Source: Phytophthora colocasiae (lineage: Eukaryota; Oomycota; Peronosporomycetes; Peronosporales; Peronosporaceae). Taken from it: 64,000 nucleotides of DNA. Position 1 is the first letter of the stretch. Each line of letters opens with the position of its first letter. Location: NCBI GenBank assembly GCA_018806915.1, contig JAGKQI010000055.1, positions 124,001 through 188,000 on the forward strand, given 5' to 3'. The position numbers and the translations under genes were made by a program. This document shows positions 10,101 through 21,591 of this stretch, piece after piece. The notes beneath the pieces are model-generated. The model saw nothing but the letters and a program-made list of their open reading frames with translations, made no database searches and was not told the DNA's origin.

Positions 10101-12219
10101 TGTTGTGTACTGCGTGGGGGAAGGTAGCTCCAGACATCGAGCCGAATATTGCGGGGACTGTGTTGCTCATGCAGGATGCAAAAATATCGGACTACATGGG
10201 AACGAGGTCTTTGAATATCGGAGTTGGCGTTTCATTGCATTACGGCCCAGCTCTTGCGCGGTCGCACGAGCTAAGGAACTGGTTCCAAGGTATTTCGGCG
10301 GGACACCAGTACTCCAAGCTCGACACAAGATAAATTGGGTCTAGTCGCTGCGGCGGGATTGCTTTCTCTTGGTTCCTATACACAACGACGCACTGCTAAT
10401 CGGACCGGCGTCGTCCCTTTCAGTAGCTACTAAGATCCCAGTTGTAGTGTGCGTGGGGACGGCTGTAGGCGTGACAGATACTATCGAGATAGGAACTTTT
10501 ATAAAATACATTTTTCCTTTTATCCCTATCGAATTTCAGTCATTTATACATGTATGTGAACGCTCCGGTATGTGAAGTTAATTAACTTGGATAATCAGTT
10601 CGCCGGTGATAGTCGAAACTCCGTCACAGAACTGTTGTGTACTGCGTGGGGGAAGGTAGCTCCAGACATCGAGCCGAATATTGCGGGGACTGTGTTGCTC
10701 ATGCAGGATGCAAAAATATCGGACTACATGGGAACGAGGTCTTTGAATATCGGAGTTGGCGTTTCATTGCATTACGGCCCAGCTCTTGCGCGGTCGCACG
10801 AGCTAAGGAACTGGTTCCAAGGTATTTCGGCGGGACACCAGTACTCCAAGCTCGACACAAGATAAATTGGGTCTAGTCGCTGCGGCGGGATTGCTTTCTC
10901 TTGGTTCCTATACACAACGACGCACTGCTAATCGGACCGGCGTCGTCCCTTTCAGTAGCTACTAAGATCCCAGTTGTAGTGTGCGTGGGGACGGCTGTAG
11001 GCGTGACAGATACTATCGAGATAGGAACTTTTATAAAATACATTTTTCCTTTTATCCCTATCGAAGTTCAGTCATTTATACATGTATGTGAACGCTCCGG
11101 TATGTGAAGTTAATTAACTTGGATAATCAGTTCGCCGGTGATAGTCGAAACTCCGTCACAGAACTGTTGTGTACTGCGTGGGGGAAGGTAGCTCCAGACA
11201 TCGAGCCGAATATTGCGGGACTGTGTTGCTCATGCAGGATGCAAAAATATCGGACTACATGGGAACGAGGTCTTTGAATATCGGAGTTGGCGTTTCATTG
11301 CATTACGGCCCAGCTCTTGCGCGGTCGCACGAGCTAAGGAACTGGTTCCAAGGTATTTCGGCGGGACACCAGTACTCCAAGCTCGACACAAGATAAATTG
11401 GGTCTAGTCGCTGCGGCGGGATTGCTTTCTCTTGGTTCCTATACACAACGACGCACTGCTAATCGGACCGGCGTCGTCCCTTTCAGTAGCTACTAAGATC
11501 CCAGTTGTAGTGTGCGTGGGGACGGCTGTAGGCGTGACAGATACTATCGAGATAGGAACTTTTATAAAATACATTTTTCCTTTTATCCCTATCGAAGTTC
11601 AGTCATTTATACATGTATGTGAACGCTCCGGTATGTGAAGTTAATTAACTTGGATAATCAGTTCGCCGGTGATAGTCGAAACTCCGTCACAGAACTGTTG
11701 TGTACTGCGTGGGGGAAGGTAGCTCCAGACATCGAGCCGAATATTGCGGGGACTGTGTTGCTCATGCAGGATGCAAAAATATCGGACTACATGGGAACGA
11801 GGTCTTTGAATATCGGAGTTGGCGTTTCATTGCATTACGGCCCAGCTCTTGCGCGGTCGCACGAGCTAAGGAACTGGTTCCAAGGTATTTCGGCGGGACA
11901 CCAGTACTCCAAGCTCGACACAAGATAAATTGGGTCTAGTCGCTGCGGCGGGATTGCTTTCTCTTGGTTCCTATACACAACGACGCACTGCTAATCGGAC
12001 CGGCGTCGTCCCTTTCAGTAGCTACTAAGATCCCAGTTGTAGTGTGCGTGGGGACGGCTGTAGGCGTGACAGATACTATCGAGATAGGAACTTTTATAAA
12101 ATACATTTTTCCTTTTATCCCTATCGAAGTTCAGTCATTTATACATGTATGTGAACGCTCCGGTATGTGAAGTTAATTAACTTGGATAATCAGTTCGCCG
12201 GTGATAGTTGAAACTCCGT
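6903..12219 (+). repeat. Ten-copy tandem array of a 532-bp unit derived from the RPA-like gene
   Basis: Unit starts (ACAGAACTG) are at 6903, 7435, 7966, 8498, 9030, 9562, 10094, 10626, 11158 and 11689; the last unit ends near 12219. Each unit holds the final 80 codons of the RPA-like gene plus about 290 bp of downstream sequence. Copies are almost identical. Unit 1 alone reads GCTCGAGAC where units 2-10 read GCTCCAGAC. Unit 2 lacks one T in a T-run near 7855, and unit 9 lacks one G near 11218. A G/T variant (GAAGTTCAG or GAATTTCAG) is T in units 3, 4, 5 and 7. In units 2-10 (except the one with the G deletion) the frame upstream is open, giving 97-codon frames from GTG, but no promoter or true start is evident. 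Confidence 0.95.
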
Positions 12220-12331
12220 TCGAGTTTGATAGAAGGTCCTTCATACGGTGGTCAAGCTGGATGAAATTAGGAAAGTGATCAACAAATAACGACGTTGCGT
12301 GAAGTCTTTTTTTACGCTGGTGATCGATCAC

Positions 12332-13060
12332 CTAAGCATTTTGTTGGCACTGGCAACACATGCAGTTTTCGATCCGAAACTCATCTCCGTAGTCGAAGGA
12401 AATCTCCTCTCCGCAGTTTATTTGACGCACAGCAATTATTCCAATGCGGTAGCAACCTGCCACTTCCCACACTTCTGCAATACAGTTCGGATCGCAGCTA
12501 TGATTAAAAAAGCGGGATTCGTTTCCGACTCTCCGGGCGTCAATATACTTCCCTGCTGCATATTTAATCGTGTACATGTGTCCTTCGGTTTCAGCGCGCT
12601 TCAGATGTTCTTCGTTTGTGATAATTTCTCCCACATACTCCTTAACTATGACGCCTTCTGCGATCGTTTCCAACGCAAATGCGCCTCGACCTTTTCCTTC
12701 GGTGTCACGAACCTCAAGCTTAACTGGTGCAACACGATATGCTAGCCATGGTCGATTGCTGCATGTCCCATCAAGGTTACACGTGATCGAAGAACACTCG
12801 ATTTGATCGTTCCGGTTCACACAGTCGCTTCCGCAATTATTTTCACAACCGCACATCTCGCCGCTGTCTTGTCGGCGAACAAGATCGCCTATACATCCAC
12901 TGACAGCGATATACGTATATTCGCTGTCTAGGATAGCATTGGGGGGAGGACACACAAAATTGTCCAGAGTTATTTGCGTATAATACTTCTTCTTCCTTTG
13001 ACGCGGTATTGCTCGTCGCGAGCTCCTCTTCGGTCGGCTGTCACGCTTAGTCGATGCCAT
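12332..13060 (-). CDS. SET-domain histone-lysine methyltransferase
   Basis: 242 residues from an ATG. N-terminus (1-30) is Lys/Arg-rich and could be a nuclear signal. A cysteine cluster at about 70-100 (CGC..C..DC then C..C..C) is an AWS/pre-SET-like zinc module. The SET domain spans about 112-228 with GRGAF, EYVGEIIT, RFFNHSCDPNC (183-193) and GEEISFDYG (217-225), so the cofactor and catalytic motifs are intact. A short cysteine tail (CMCCQC) resembles a reduced post-SET. By family it would transfer methyl groups from S-adenosylmethionine to a histone lysine, most like the SET2/ASH1 group. It is reverse-oriented between the RPA-like array and the Helitron Rep gene, so it is apparent transposon cargo. 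Confidence 0.85.
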   Translation of the reverse strand: MASTKRDSRPKRSSRRAIPRQRKKKYYTQITLDNFVCPPPNAILDSEYTYIAVSGCIGDLVRRQDSGEMCGCENNCGSDCVNRNDQIECSSITCNLDGTCSNRPWLAYRVAPVKLEVRDTEGKGRGAFALETIAEGVIVKEYVGEIITNEEHLKRAETEGHMYTIKYAAGKYIDARRVGNESRFFNHSCDPNCIAEVWEVAGCYRIGIIAVRQINCGEEISFDYGDEFRIENCMCCQCQQNA

Positions 13061-13288
13061 AACGATTTTACTTTGCCGGTCTTAATAAAGAGTCAATCGT
13101 CACCTTTTGCAGTGACAGATAGAGACGAGAGACACGAAAATCGCGCCAAATCCGGGGGGCCGACTGATTGTAGTCTTTATCAATCGATCCTAGCCAAGCA
13201 TCATGGGGTAGTCAACCTTTGTCGGCGATGGGCGTTTGGAGACTAGTAGATGCCTTCTCCGCTTCGCTCGCGTATGCCATAGGGCCAA

Positions 13289-16200
13289 ATGCGAGATAAG
13301 CAGAAGGCCGTTGCCGCGAAAAGGGCTGCTCGCGCAAGAGATGAATCCATTAATGAGCGAGAGCGGAAGCGACGGCGTAGAAATACTCGGCGTTCGACGT
13401 CCGATAAAAACAAAGTGTCGGTCAGCCTCTCACCCACCAACCCCGAGTTGATTGAAGCGCTTAACGCCAAGTGCGCGGAGCGTCTTTCGAATAAGTATCT
13501 CTCGGTGAATTGCTGTTGTGTATGCGATTGCCTGCACCCAGTGAAAAATGTTGAAAAAAAAACATCTCGCGCGATGTAAAGTGCTGGTGGCGACAATAAA
13601 AACCCGCTTGAAGTGCCCTGGACACCTCCCGCCTAATCTTCGTGCGCAATACGATGTTTCTGATATCAGCGAGTGTTTGTCGGGGGTTTTATTGTCTAGA
13701 CGGGGCATAATTTGCTCCGCGACGCAAGTATATCTTCAAGTTTGCAAGCCTTGCTTGGGCTCGCTATCAAAGAAAAATGTAAGATCTCCCCCAAAATTTG
13801 CAATTGCAAATGGTCTATGGATTGGTGAATTACCAGCGCGTTTTAATGATTCCTCGATGACTGAGCACGCTATGGTAAATCTATCACAACCCACGCGATT
13901 CATGTCGATTGTTCAAGGAGGGAGACACTCCTCTATTCGCTCTCATGCTTATTTTTTTCGGTCCGATCCAGCACCTCCAGCGGCTCAACTGCCGAATGAG
14001 GTGGTGTCAAGCGGAGTTATTGGTGTCACCATGGTGGGTTGCATGACTGCAATGCAAAAGGCCAAGACTCTGCGGCGCTATTCCGTTCGAGTCGATCGTA
14101 TTTCAGAGCAACTCGATTGGTATAAATCAAACAACGTTCTGTACCGAAGCATATCTGTGCTCGAACATTCTCGTATCGACGAGTTGATTTGCCAGACTCG
14201 AGTTGTCCTCGACACTACTCGTGACGATGAAAGCGGCGTTGATGAGCAAACCGGTACTACCACATCTGTATCTGCAACACACCTGGAGAATGAACTAGAC
14301 GAATCGCATTGGCGCCACAGCGAGCCCCGACCAGCCCATATTAACGCCATAAACGAAGTCGACGAAGAATTTACTCAATCGGTTACCGCGTTAGTGACCG
14401 ACTTTGCGAATGAAGATGATGTGCAACTTCAGCGTCGTGTTCTTGAAAACAACGATATAATTGTTCGTCGTTCGTCAGGCATTCTATCTGATTTCGACAC
14501 CGCGTTCTGGACCAACTCATTTTGCGAGCTATTTCCTTTTGGTAGAGGAGGTCTTGATGAGGCTCGTACTACGCGGATAAGTTTGGAGGAATTTGTTCGC
14601 TACTGCTTGCGCTTGGCATCGCGCCGTTTTGCGCAGCACCCTTCATTCATTTTGGTCGCGTTTGATGTGATTGCAAGACACCAAGTCATCCAGGCGGTTT
14701 ATCTGCGCGCTAAAGTATCGCCTTCTATAATGAGAAGTATTACCGGCGTCGACCGAGACGAGTTGTTACAGCATGTAAGCCATCTCGAAGCACGACGAAC
14801 GGCCATTTTGGATAAAGCACGAATACCCGACCCGCCCACAGTATCACAACCGGTTTTAAGCTTAATGTCGGCGATTAGCACGGGTCTCCGAGCGTTTTTC
14901 GGATCGAACGAGGAGCGCGGGCAAGCGCGAAGTAAAGTTATGTCGATGCAGCTGCGCTTTGGGCAACCGGCTATATTCCTAACAATTTCTCCAAGTAGCA
15001 GCCTATCCTACCGCGTTGCAAATCTTGCGGGTAGCATGGTTGATGATTTGTTGGATGAAACAACAGTGACACTGCAAGATTGTTTAGCGTACACAAACGC
15101 AAGACTTGGCGAAATAGCGACAAGCAACCCCGCCGCCTGCGCCAGTTATTTCAACTGCGTGATGGAAGTACTTGTCGAAGTTATACTAAATTGGGATGTG
15201 GAGAAGCAATGCTCAAAGCCTGGACAAGGTCTTTTTGGTATCACTGAAGCATTCTTTTCGTCGACGGAGGCTCAGGGCTCGACTGGAAATTTACATGCCC
15301 ACATGCTCATATGGGTGCGCGGAGCAGCAAAGACGGTTGATGAGTACTATGCTTCCTGTTGTTTAAATCTTGTGAAACAAAACCTCGTTCAGTACGTTGA
15401 GTCGATCGCTTCTTCATCTTTCCCGATCAAACCAGCGGCGTGCCCAAAATGCGGCCATACCTCTCTTGCCGCTTCGTCTTTCCCCGCGGAAGCATATCAG
15501 AAGCCTCGAAAGAACAGCAATCGGCCGGTTACGTCAACATGCTCGCACTGTTCCTTCTCGTTTGGAGCAGATGATTTAATTCGGATGGAACTTAATCGTG
15601 TTGCTACCTTGCACCAAATTGAACAGCATGATTGGGATGACCAGGCGGTTCGGCATTTTTTAGCCGTGCCGTGCTCGTATCCACTGCCGAGCTCTACTCG
15701 TTTTGACTTAGTTGCTTGTCGGGCTCTAATTGAGTACCAAGTTCATCATTGGTATCACTGCCGTTCATGCTTTAAACGTACCCGGCGCACCCCTGATGGA
15801 AAGGCTTGCAGAATGTTTTTTCCTAAGCAGACTCAAACAGAAACGGAGTGGCGAGACGATAAAGTGGAGCTACGTCGTGATGTTGGCAGTGAATATCTGA
15901 ACACATATATACCCCTGCTAAGCGCGGTCTTCAAGTGCAATCATGATGTCAAGTTCTTGGCGGCTTCAGAAGGTAAAAAAATTGGGAGTATTGGTCCTGC
16001 GCACTAACACCTTCTTAACTTTGCAGGTCCTGAAAAAAGCGTATTATATGATGCAATACACAACAAAAGACCAAAAAGCATCGAAAATTTGCTTGCGATC
16101 CATTTGCATCGCGTTTGATAAGGCCAAGCTGAAGATGGCCGAGTGTGATAACGCGATCGCTAGTGGCCGTCGTTGTGTTCAATCGATGTGCTGTTCTATG

Positions 16201-16562
16201 TCTAATGCTCAAGAAGTTTCGGCTCCTCTTGCAGCGCTTTTACCTGGAGCGGAAATCACCTTTCTATTCGTCCACAGACTTTCCAGCGTTTACATTTGGC
16301 CTCTGCGGTTAAAACCGTTTTTGAAAATGCTGACGTGGATGTGATACTTTCGTCAGATGATCGTGGAGCTACGTTTAAACTCTCCTCTCCGATTTGTGAT
16401 TATATTTACCGGCCCGTTGAGGTGGAGGATGTTTGCTTGTTTGATTTCTCCAGTTTGTGGGAGAAGAAGAAGAACACAACCGGGTTCCGCTTCGATAACC
16501 GCCACACACAGCACCAATCTCATCGAAGTCTTCCAAAGTGCTTGCATTCACGAATGGCTTGA
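13289..16562 (+). pseudogene. Helitron Rep gene: N-terminus plus Rep unit 1
   Basis: A basic N-terminus (13289-13579) runs into the 819-codon frame 13548-16007 through an A9 run at 13551-13562, where the frame slips by one. The long frame has a DUF6570-like start (PPKFAIANGLWIGELP, then the SIVQGGRHSSIRSH block). It continues with the Helitron helicase-like/Rep domain: AIFLTISPSS and the HUH motif in GNLHAHMLIWV (about 15286-15318), two zinc-type CxxC pairs, and CNHDVKFL. An intron (15973-16026, GT...CAG) separates this from the tyrosine motif AYYMMQYTTK in exon 2. In this unit exon 2 begins with one extra A (GAAAAAAGC), which shifts the frame. Rep HUH proteins nick and rejoin DNA in rolling-circle transposition. 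The unit ends in a foreign filler, not in the helicase. Confidence 0.85.
15973..16026 (+). other. Intron in Rep gene, unit 1
   Basis: GTAAAA...TTTGCAG, 54 nt. It is positioned between CNHDVKFLAASEG and PEKAYYMMQYTTK, which are adjacent in other Helitron proteins. The same intron recurs in units 2 (18392-18445), 3 and 4. Confidence 0.8.
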
Positions 16563-16743
16563 ACATGTATGTCATCGTCCCTCCGGACTTGGTCGTCGTC
16601 ACCGCAGGGGTCTTGTCTTTGAACGAACTGCTATCCGAACTCCCGGAATCCGAAGAGCTACTCGATTCGGAACTTGGATCCGAAGAACCTGGATATCCTG
16701 AAGGGGATTTCCTTCTGGAAGTTCCACCCTTCTCACGCTTATT
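16523..16743 (-). repeat. Filler from a Ty3-type gag at the unit junction (copy 1 of 3)
   Basis: This 221-bp stretch replaces the normal Rep-helicase continuation. Read on the minus strand it gives a Ser/Asp-rich segment followed by TTTKSGGTMTYMFKPFVNAS and LEDFDE, which resembles oomycete Ty3/gypsy gag N-terminal sequence. Identical filler lies at 18939-19159 and 21371-21591. It is not part of the LTR element at 23390. Confidence 0.6.
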
Positions 16744-18978
16744 GGCGCCACAGCGAGCCCCGACCAGCCCATATTAACGCCATAAACGAAGTCGACGAAG
16801 AATTTACTCAATCGGTTACCGCGTTAGTGACCGACTTTGCGAATGAAGATGATGTGCAACTTCAGCGTCGTGTTCTTGAAAACAACGATATAATTGTTCG
16901 TCGTTCGTCAGGCATTCTATCTGATTTCGACACCGCGTTCTGGACCAACTCATTTTGCGAGCTATTTCCTTTTGGTAGAGGAGGTCTTGATGAGGCTCGT
17001 ACTACGCGGATAAGTTTGGAGGAATTTGTTCGCTACTGCTTGCGCTTGGCATCGCGCCGTTTTGCGCAGCACCCTTCATTCATTTTGGTCGCGTTTGATG
17101 TGATTGCAAGACACCAAGTCATCCAGGCGGTTTATCTGCGCGCTAAAGTATCGCCTTCTATAATGAGAAGTATTACCGGCGTCGACCGAGACGAGTTGTT
17201 ACAGCATGTAAGCCATCTCGAAGCACGACGAACGGCCATTTGGATAAAGCACGAATACCCGACCCGCCCACAGTATCACAACCGGTTTTAAGCTTAATGT
17301 CGGCGATTAGCACGGGTCTCGAGCGTTTTTCGGATCGAACGAGGAGCGCGGGCAAGCGCGAAGTAAAGTTATGTCGATGCAGCTGCGCTTTGGGCAACCG
17401 GCTATATTCCTAACAATTTCTCCAAGTAGCAGCCTATCCTACCGCGTTGCAAATCTTGCGGGTAGCATGGTTGATGATTTGTTGGATGAAACAACAGTGA
17501 CACTGCAAGATTGTTTAGCGTACACAAACGCAAGACTTGGCGAAATAGCGACAAGCAACCCCGCCGCCTGCGCCAGTTATTTCAACTGCGTGATGGAAGT
17601 ACTTGTCGAAGTTATACTAAATTGGGATGTGGAGAAGCAATGCTCAAAGCCTGGACAAGGTCTTTTTGGTATCACTGAAGCATTCTTTTCGTCGACGGAG
17701 GCTCAGGGCTCGACTGGAAATTTACATGCCCACATGCTCATATGGGTGCGCGGAGCAGCAAAGACGGTTGATGAGTACTATGCTTCCTGTTGTTTAAATC
17801 TTGTGAAACAAAACCTCGTTCAGTACGTTGAGTCGATCGCTTCTTCATCTTTCCCGGCGTGCCCAAAATGCGGCCATACCTCTCTTGCCGCTTCGTCTTT
17901 CCCCGCGGAAGCATATCAGAAGCCTCGAAAGAACAGCAATCGGCCGGTTACGTCAACATGCTCGCACTGTTCCTTCTCGTTTGGAGCAGATGATTTAATT
18001 CGGATGGAACTTAATCGTGTTGCTACCTTGCACCAAATTGAACAGCATGATTGGGATGACCAGGCGGTTCGGCATTTTTTAGCCGTGCCGTGCTCGTATC
18101 CACTGCCGAGCTCTACTCGTTTTGACTTAGTTGCTTGTCGGGCTCTAATTGAGTACCAAGTTCATCATTGGTATCACTGCCGTTCATGCTTTAAACGTAC
18201 CCGGCGCACCCCTGATGGAAAGGCTTGCAGAATGTTTTTTCCTAAGCAGACTCAAACAGAAACGGAGTGGCGAGACGATAAAGTGGAGCTACGTCGTGAT
18301 GTTGGCAGTGAATATCTGAACACATATATACCCCTGCTAAGCGCGGTCTTCAAGTGCAATCATGATGTCAAGTTCTTGGCGGCTTCAGAAGGTAAAAAAA
18401 ATTGGGGTATTGGTCCTGCGCACTAACACCTTCTTAACTTTGCAGGTCCTGAAAAAGCGTATTATATGATGCAATACACAACAAAAGACCAAAAAAGCAT
18501 CGAAAATTTGCTTGCGATCCATTTGCACGCGTTTGATAAGGCCAAGCTGAAGATGGCCGAGTGTGATAACGCGATCGCTAGTGGCCGTCGTTGTGTTCAA
18601 TCGATGTGCTGTTCTATGTCTAATGCTCAAGAAGTTTCGGCTCCTCTTGCAGCGCTTTACCTGGAGCGGAAATCACCTTTCTATTCGTCCACAGACTTTC
18701 AGCGTTTACATTTGGCCTCTGCGGTTAAAACCGTTTTTGAAAATGCTGACGTGGATGTGATACTTTCGTCAGATGATCGTGGAGCTACGTTTAAACTCTC
18801 CTCTCCGATTTGTGATTATATTTACCGGCCCGTTGAGGTGGAGGATGTTTGCTTGTTTGATTTCTCCAGTTTGTGGGAGAAGAAGAAGAACACAACCGGG
18901 TTCCGCTTCGATAACCGCCACACACAGCACCAATCTCATCGAAGTCTTCCAAAGTGCTTGCATTCACGAATGGCTTGA
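16744..18978 (+). pseudogene. Helitron Rep unit 2
   Basis: Same content as unit 1 from the middle of the DUF6570/Rep protein through exon 2. The frame is broken near 17241 (missing T) and near 17320 (CTCGAG instead of CTCCGAG), leaving open frames to 17291, 17371-18426 and 18466-18978. The HUH motif (GNLHAHMLIWV) and the tyrosine motif (AYYMMQYTTK) are intact. Exon 2 is in frame across the 18392-18445 intron and stops in the filler (HSRMA). Confidence 0.85.
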
Positions 18979-19159
18979 ACATGTATGTCATCGTCCCTCC
19001 GGACTTGGTCGTCGTCACCGCAGGGGTCTTGTCTTTGAACGAACTGCTATCCGAACTCCCGGAATCCGAAGAGCTACTCGATTCGGAACTTGGATCCGAA
19101 GAACCTGGATATCCTGAAGGGGATTTCCTTCTGGAAGTTCCACCCTTCTCACGCTTATT

Positions 19160-21410
19160 GGCGCCACAGCGAGCCCCGACCAGCCCATATTAACGCCATA
19201 AACGAAGTCGACGAAGAATTTACTCAATCGGTTACCGCGTTAGTGACCGACTTTGCGAATGAAGATGATGTGCAACTTCAGCGTCGTGTTCTTGAAAACA
19301 ACGATATAATTGTTCGTCGTTCGTCAGGCATTCTATCTGATTTCGACACCGCGTTCTGGACCAACTCATTTTTGCGAGCTATTTCCTTTTGGTAGAGGAG
19401 GTCTTGATGAGGCTCGTACTACGCGGATAAGTTTGGAGGAATTTGTTCGCTACTGCTTGCGCTTGGCATCGCGCCGTTTTGCGCAGCACCCTTCATTCAT
19501 TTTGGTCGCGTTTGATGTGATTGCAAGACACCAAGTCATCCAGGCGGTTTATCTGCGCGCTAAAGTATCGCCTTCTATAATGAGAAGTATTACCGGCGTC
19601 GACCGAGACGAGTTGTTACAGCATGTAAGCCATCTCGAAGCACGACGAACGGCCATTTTGGATAAAGCACGAATACCCGACCCGCCCACAGTATCACAAA
19701 CCGGTTTTAAGCTTAATGTCGGCGATTAGCACGGGTCTCCGAGCGTTTTTCGGATCGAACGAGGAGCGCGGGCAAGCGCGAAGTAAAGTTATGTCGATGC
19801 AGCTGCGCTTTGGGCAACCGGCTATATTCCTAACAATTTCTCCAAGTAGCAGCCTATCCTACCGCGTTGCAAATCTTGCGGGTAGCATGGTTGATGATTT
19901 GTTGGATGAAACAACAGTGACACTGCAAGATTGTTTAGCGTACACAAACGCAAGACTTGGCGAAATAGCGACAAGCAACCCCGCCGCCTGCGCCAGTTAT
20001 TTCAACTGCGTGATGGAAGTACTTGTCGAAGTTATACTAAATTGGGATGTGGAGAAGCAATGCTCAAAGCCTGGACAAGGTCTTTTTGGTATCACTGAAG
20101 CATTCTTTTCGTCGACGGAGGCTCAGGGCTCGACTGGAAATTTACATGCCCACATGCTCATATGGGTGCGCGGAGCAGCAAAGACGGTTGATGAGTACTA
20201 TGCTTCCTGTTGTTTAAATCTTGTGAAACAAAACCTCGTTCAGTACGTTGAGTCGATCGCTTCTTCATCTTTCCCGATCAAATCAGCGGCGTGCCCAAAA
20301 TGCGGCCATACCTCTCTTGCCGCTTCGTCTTTCCCCGCGGAAGCATATCAGAAGCCTCGAAAGAACAGCAATCGGCCGGTTACGTCAACATGCTCGCACT
20401 GTTCCTTCTCGTTTGGAGCAGATGATTTAATTCGGATGGAACTTAATCGTGTTGCTACCTTGCACCAAATTGAACAGCATGATTGGGATGACCAGGCGGT
20501 TCGGCATTTTTTAGCCGTGCCGTGCTCGTATCCACTGCCGATCTCTACTCGTTTTGACTTAGTTGCTTGTCGGGCTCTAATTGAGTACCAAGTTCATCAT
20601 TGGTATCACTGCCGTTCATGCTTTAAACGTACCCGGCGCACCCCTGATGGAAAGGCTTGCAGAATGTTTTTTCCTAAGCAGACTCAAACAGAAACGGAGT
20701 GGCGAGACGATAAAGTGGAGCTACGTCGTGATGTTGGCAGTGAATATCTGAACACATATATACCCCTGCTAAGCGCGGTCTTCAAGTGCAATCATGATGT
20801 CAAGTTCTTGGCGGCTTCAGAAGGTAAAAAAAATTGGGGTATTGGTCCTGCGCACTAACACCTTCTTAACTTTGCAGGTCCTGAAAAAGCGTATTATATG
20901 ATGCAATACACAACAAAAGACCAAAAAAGCATCGAAAATTTGCTTGCGATCCATTTGCACGCGTTTGATAAGGCCAAGCTGAAGATGGCCGAGTGTGATA
21001 ACGCGATCGCTAGTGGCCGTCGTTGTGTTCAATCGATGTGCTGTTCTATGTCTAATGCTCAAGAAGTTTCGGCTCCTCTTGCAGCGCTTTACCTGGAGCG
21101 GAAATCACCTTTCTATTCGTCCACAGACTTTCAGCGTTTACATTTGGCCTCTGCGGTTAAAACCGTTTTTGAAAATGCTGACGTGGATGTGATACTTTCG
21201 TCAGATGATCGTGGAGCTACGTTTAAACTCTCCTCTCCGATTTGTGATTATATTTACCGGCCCGTTGAGGTGGAGGATGTTTGCTTGTTTGATTTCTCCA
21301 GTTTGTGGGAGAAGAAGAAGAACACAACCGGGTTCCGCTTCGATAACCGCCACACACAGCACCAATCTCATCGAAGTCTTCCAAAGTGCTTGCATTCACG
21401 AATGGCTTGA
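19160..21410 (+). pseudogene. Helitron Rep unit 3
   Basis: Broken by an extra T near 19371 (TCATTTTTGCG) and an extra A near 19699 (CACAAACCGG), giving frames to 19395, 19310-19729 and 19716-20858. The HUH and tyrosine motifs remain. Exon 2 (from about 20878) is open to 21410 and ends in the filler as in unit 2. Confidence 0.85.
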
Positions 21411-21591
21411 ACATGTATGTCATCGTCCCTCCGGACTTGGTCGTCGTCACCGCAGGGGTCTTGTCTTTGAACGAACTGCTATCCGAACTCCCGGAATCCG
21501 AAGAGCTACTCGATTCGGAACTTGGATCCGAAGAACCTGGATATCCTGAAGGGGATTTCCTTCTGGAAGTTCCACCCTTCTCACGCTTATT

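Noticed and set aside
6903..12219. CRISPR-like or multi-gene reading of the ten 97-, 79- and 68-codon frames
   Set aside because: The period is 532 bp with no spacer diversity, and the frames are only repeated pieces of the RPA-like gene and its flank, without own promoters or starts.
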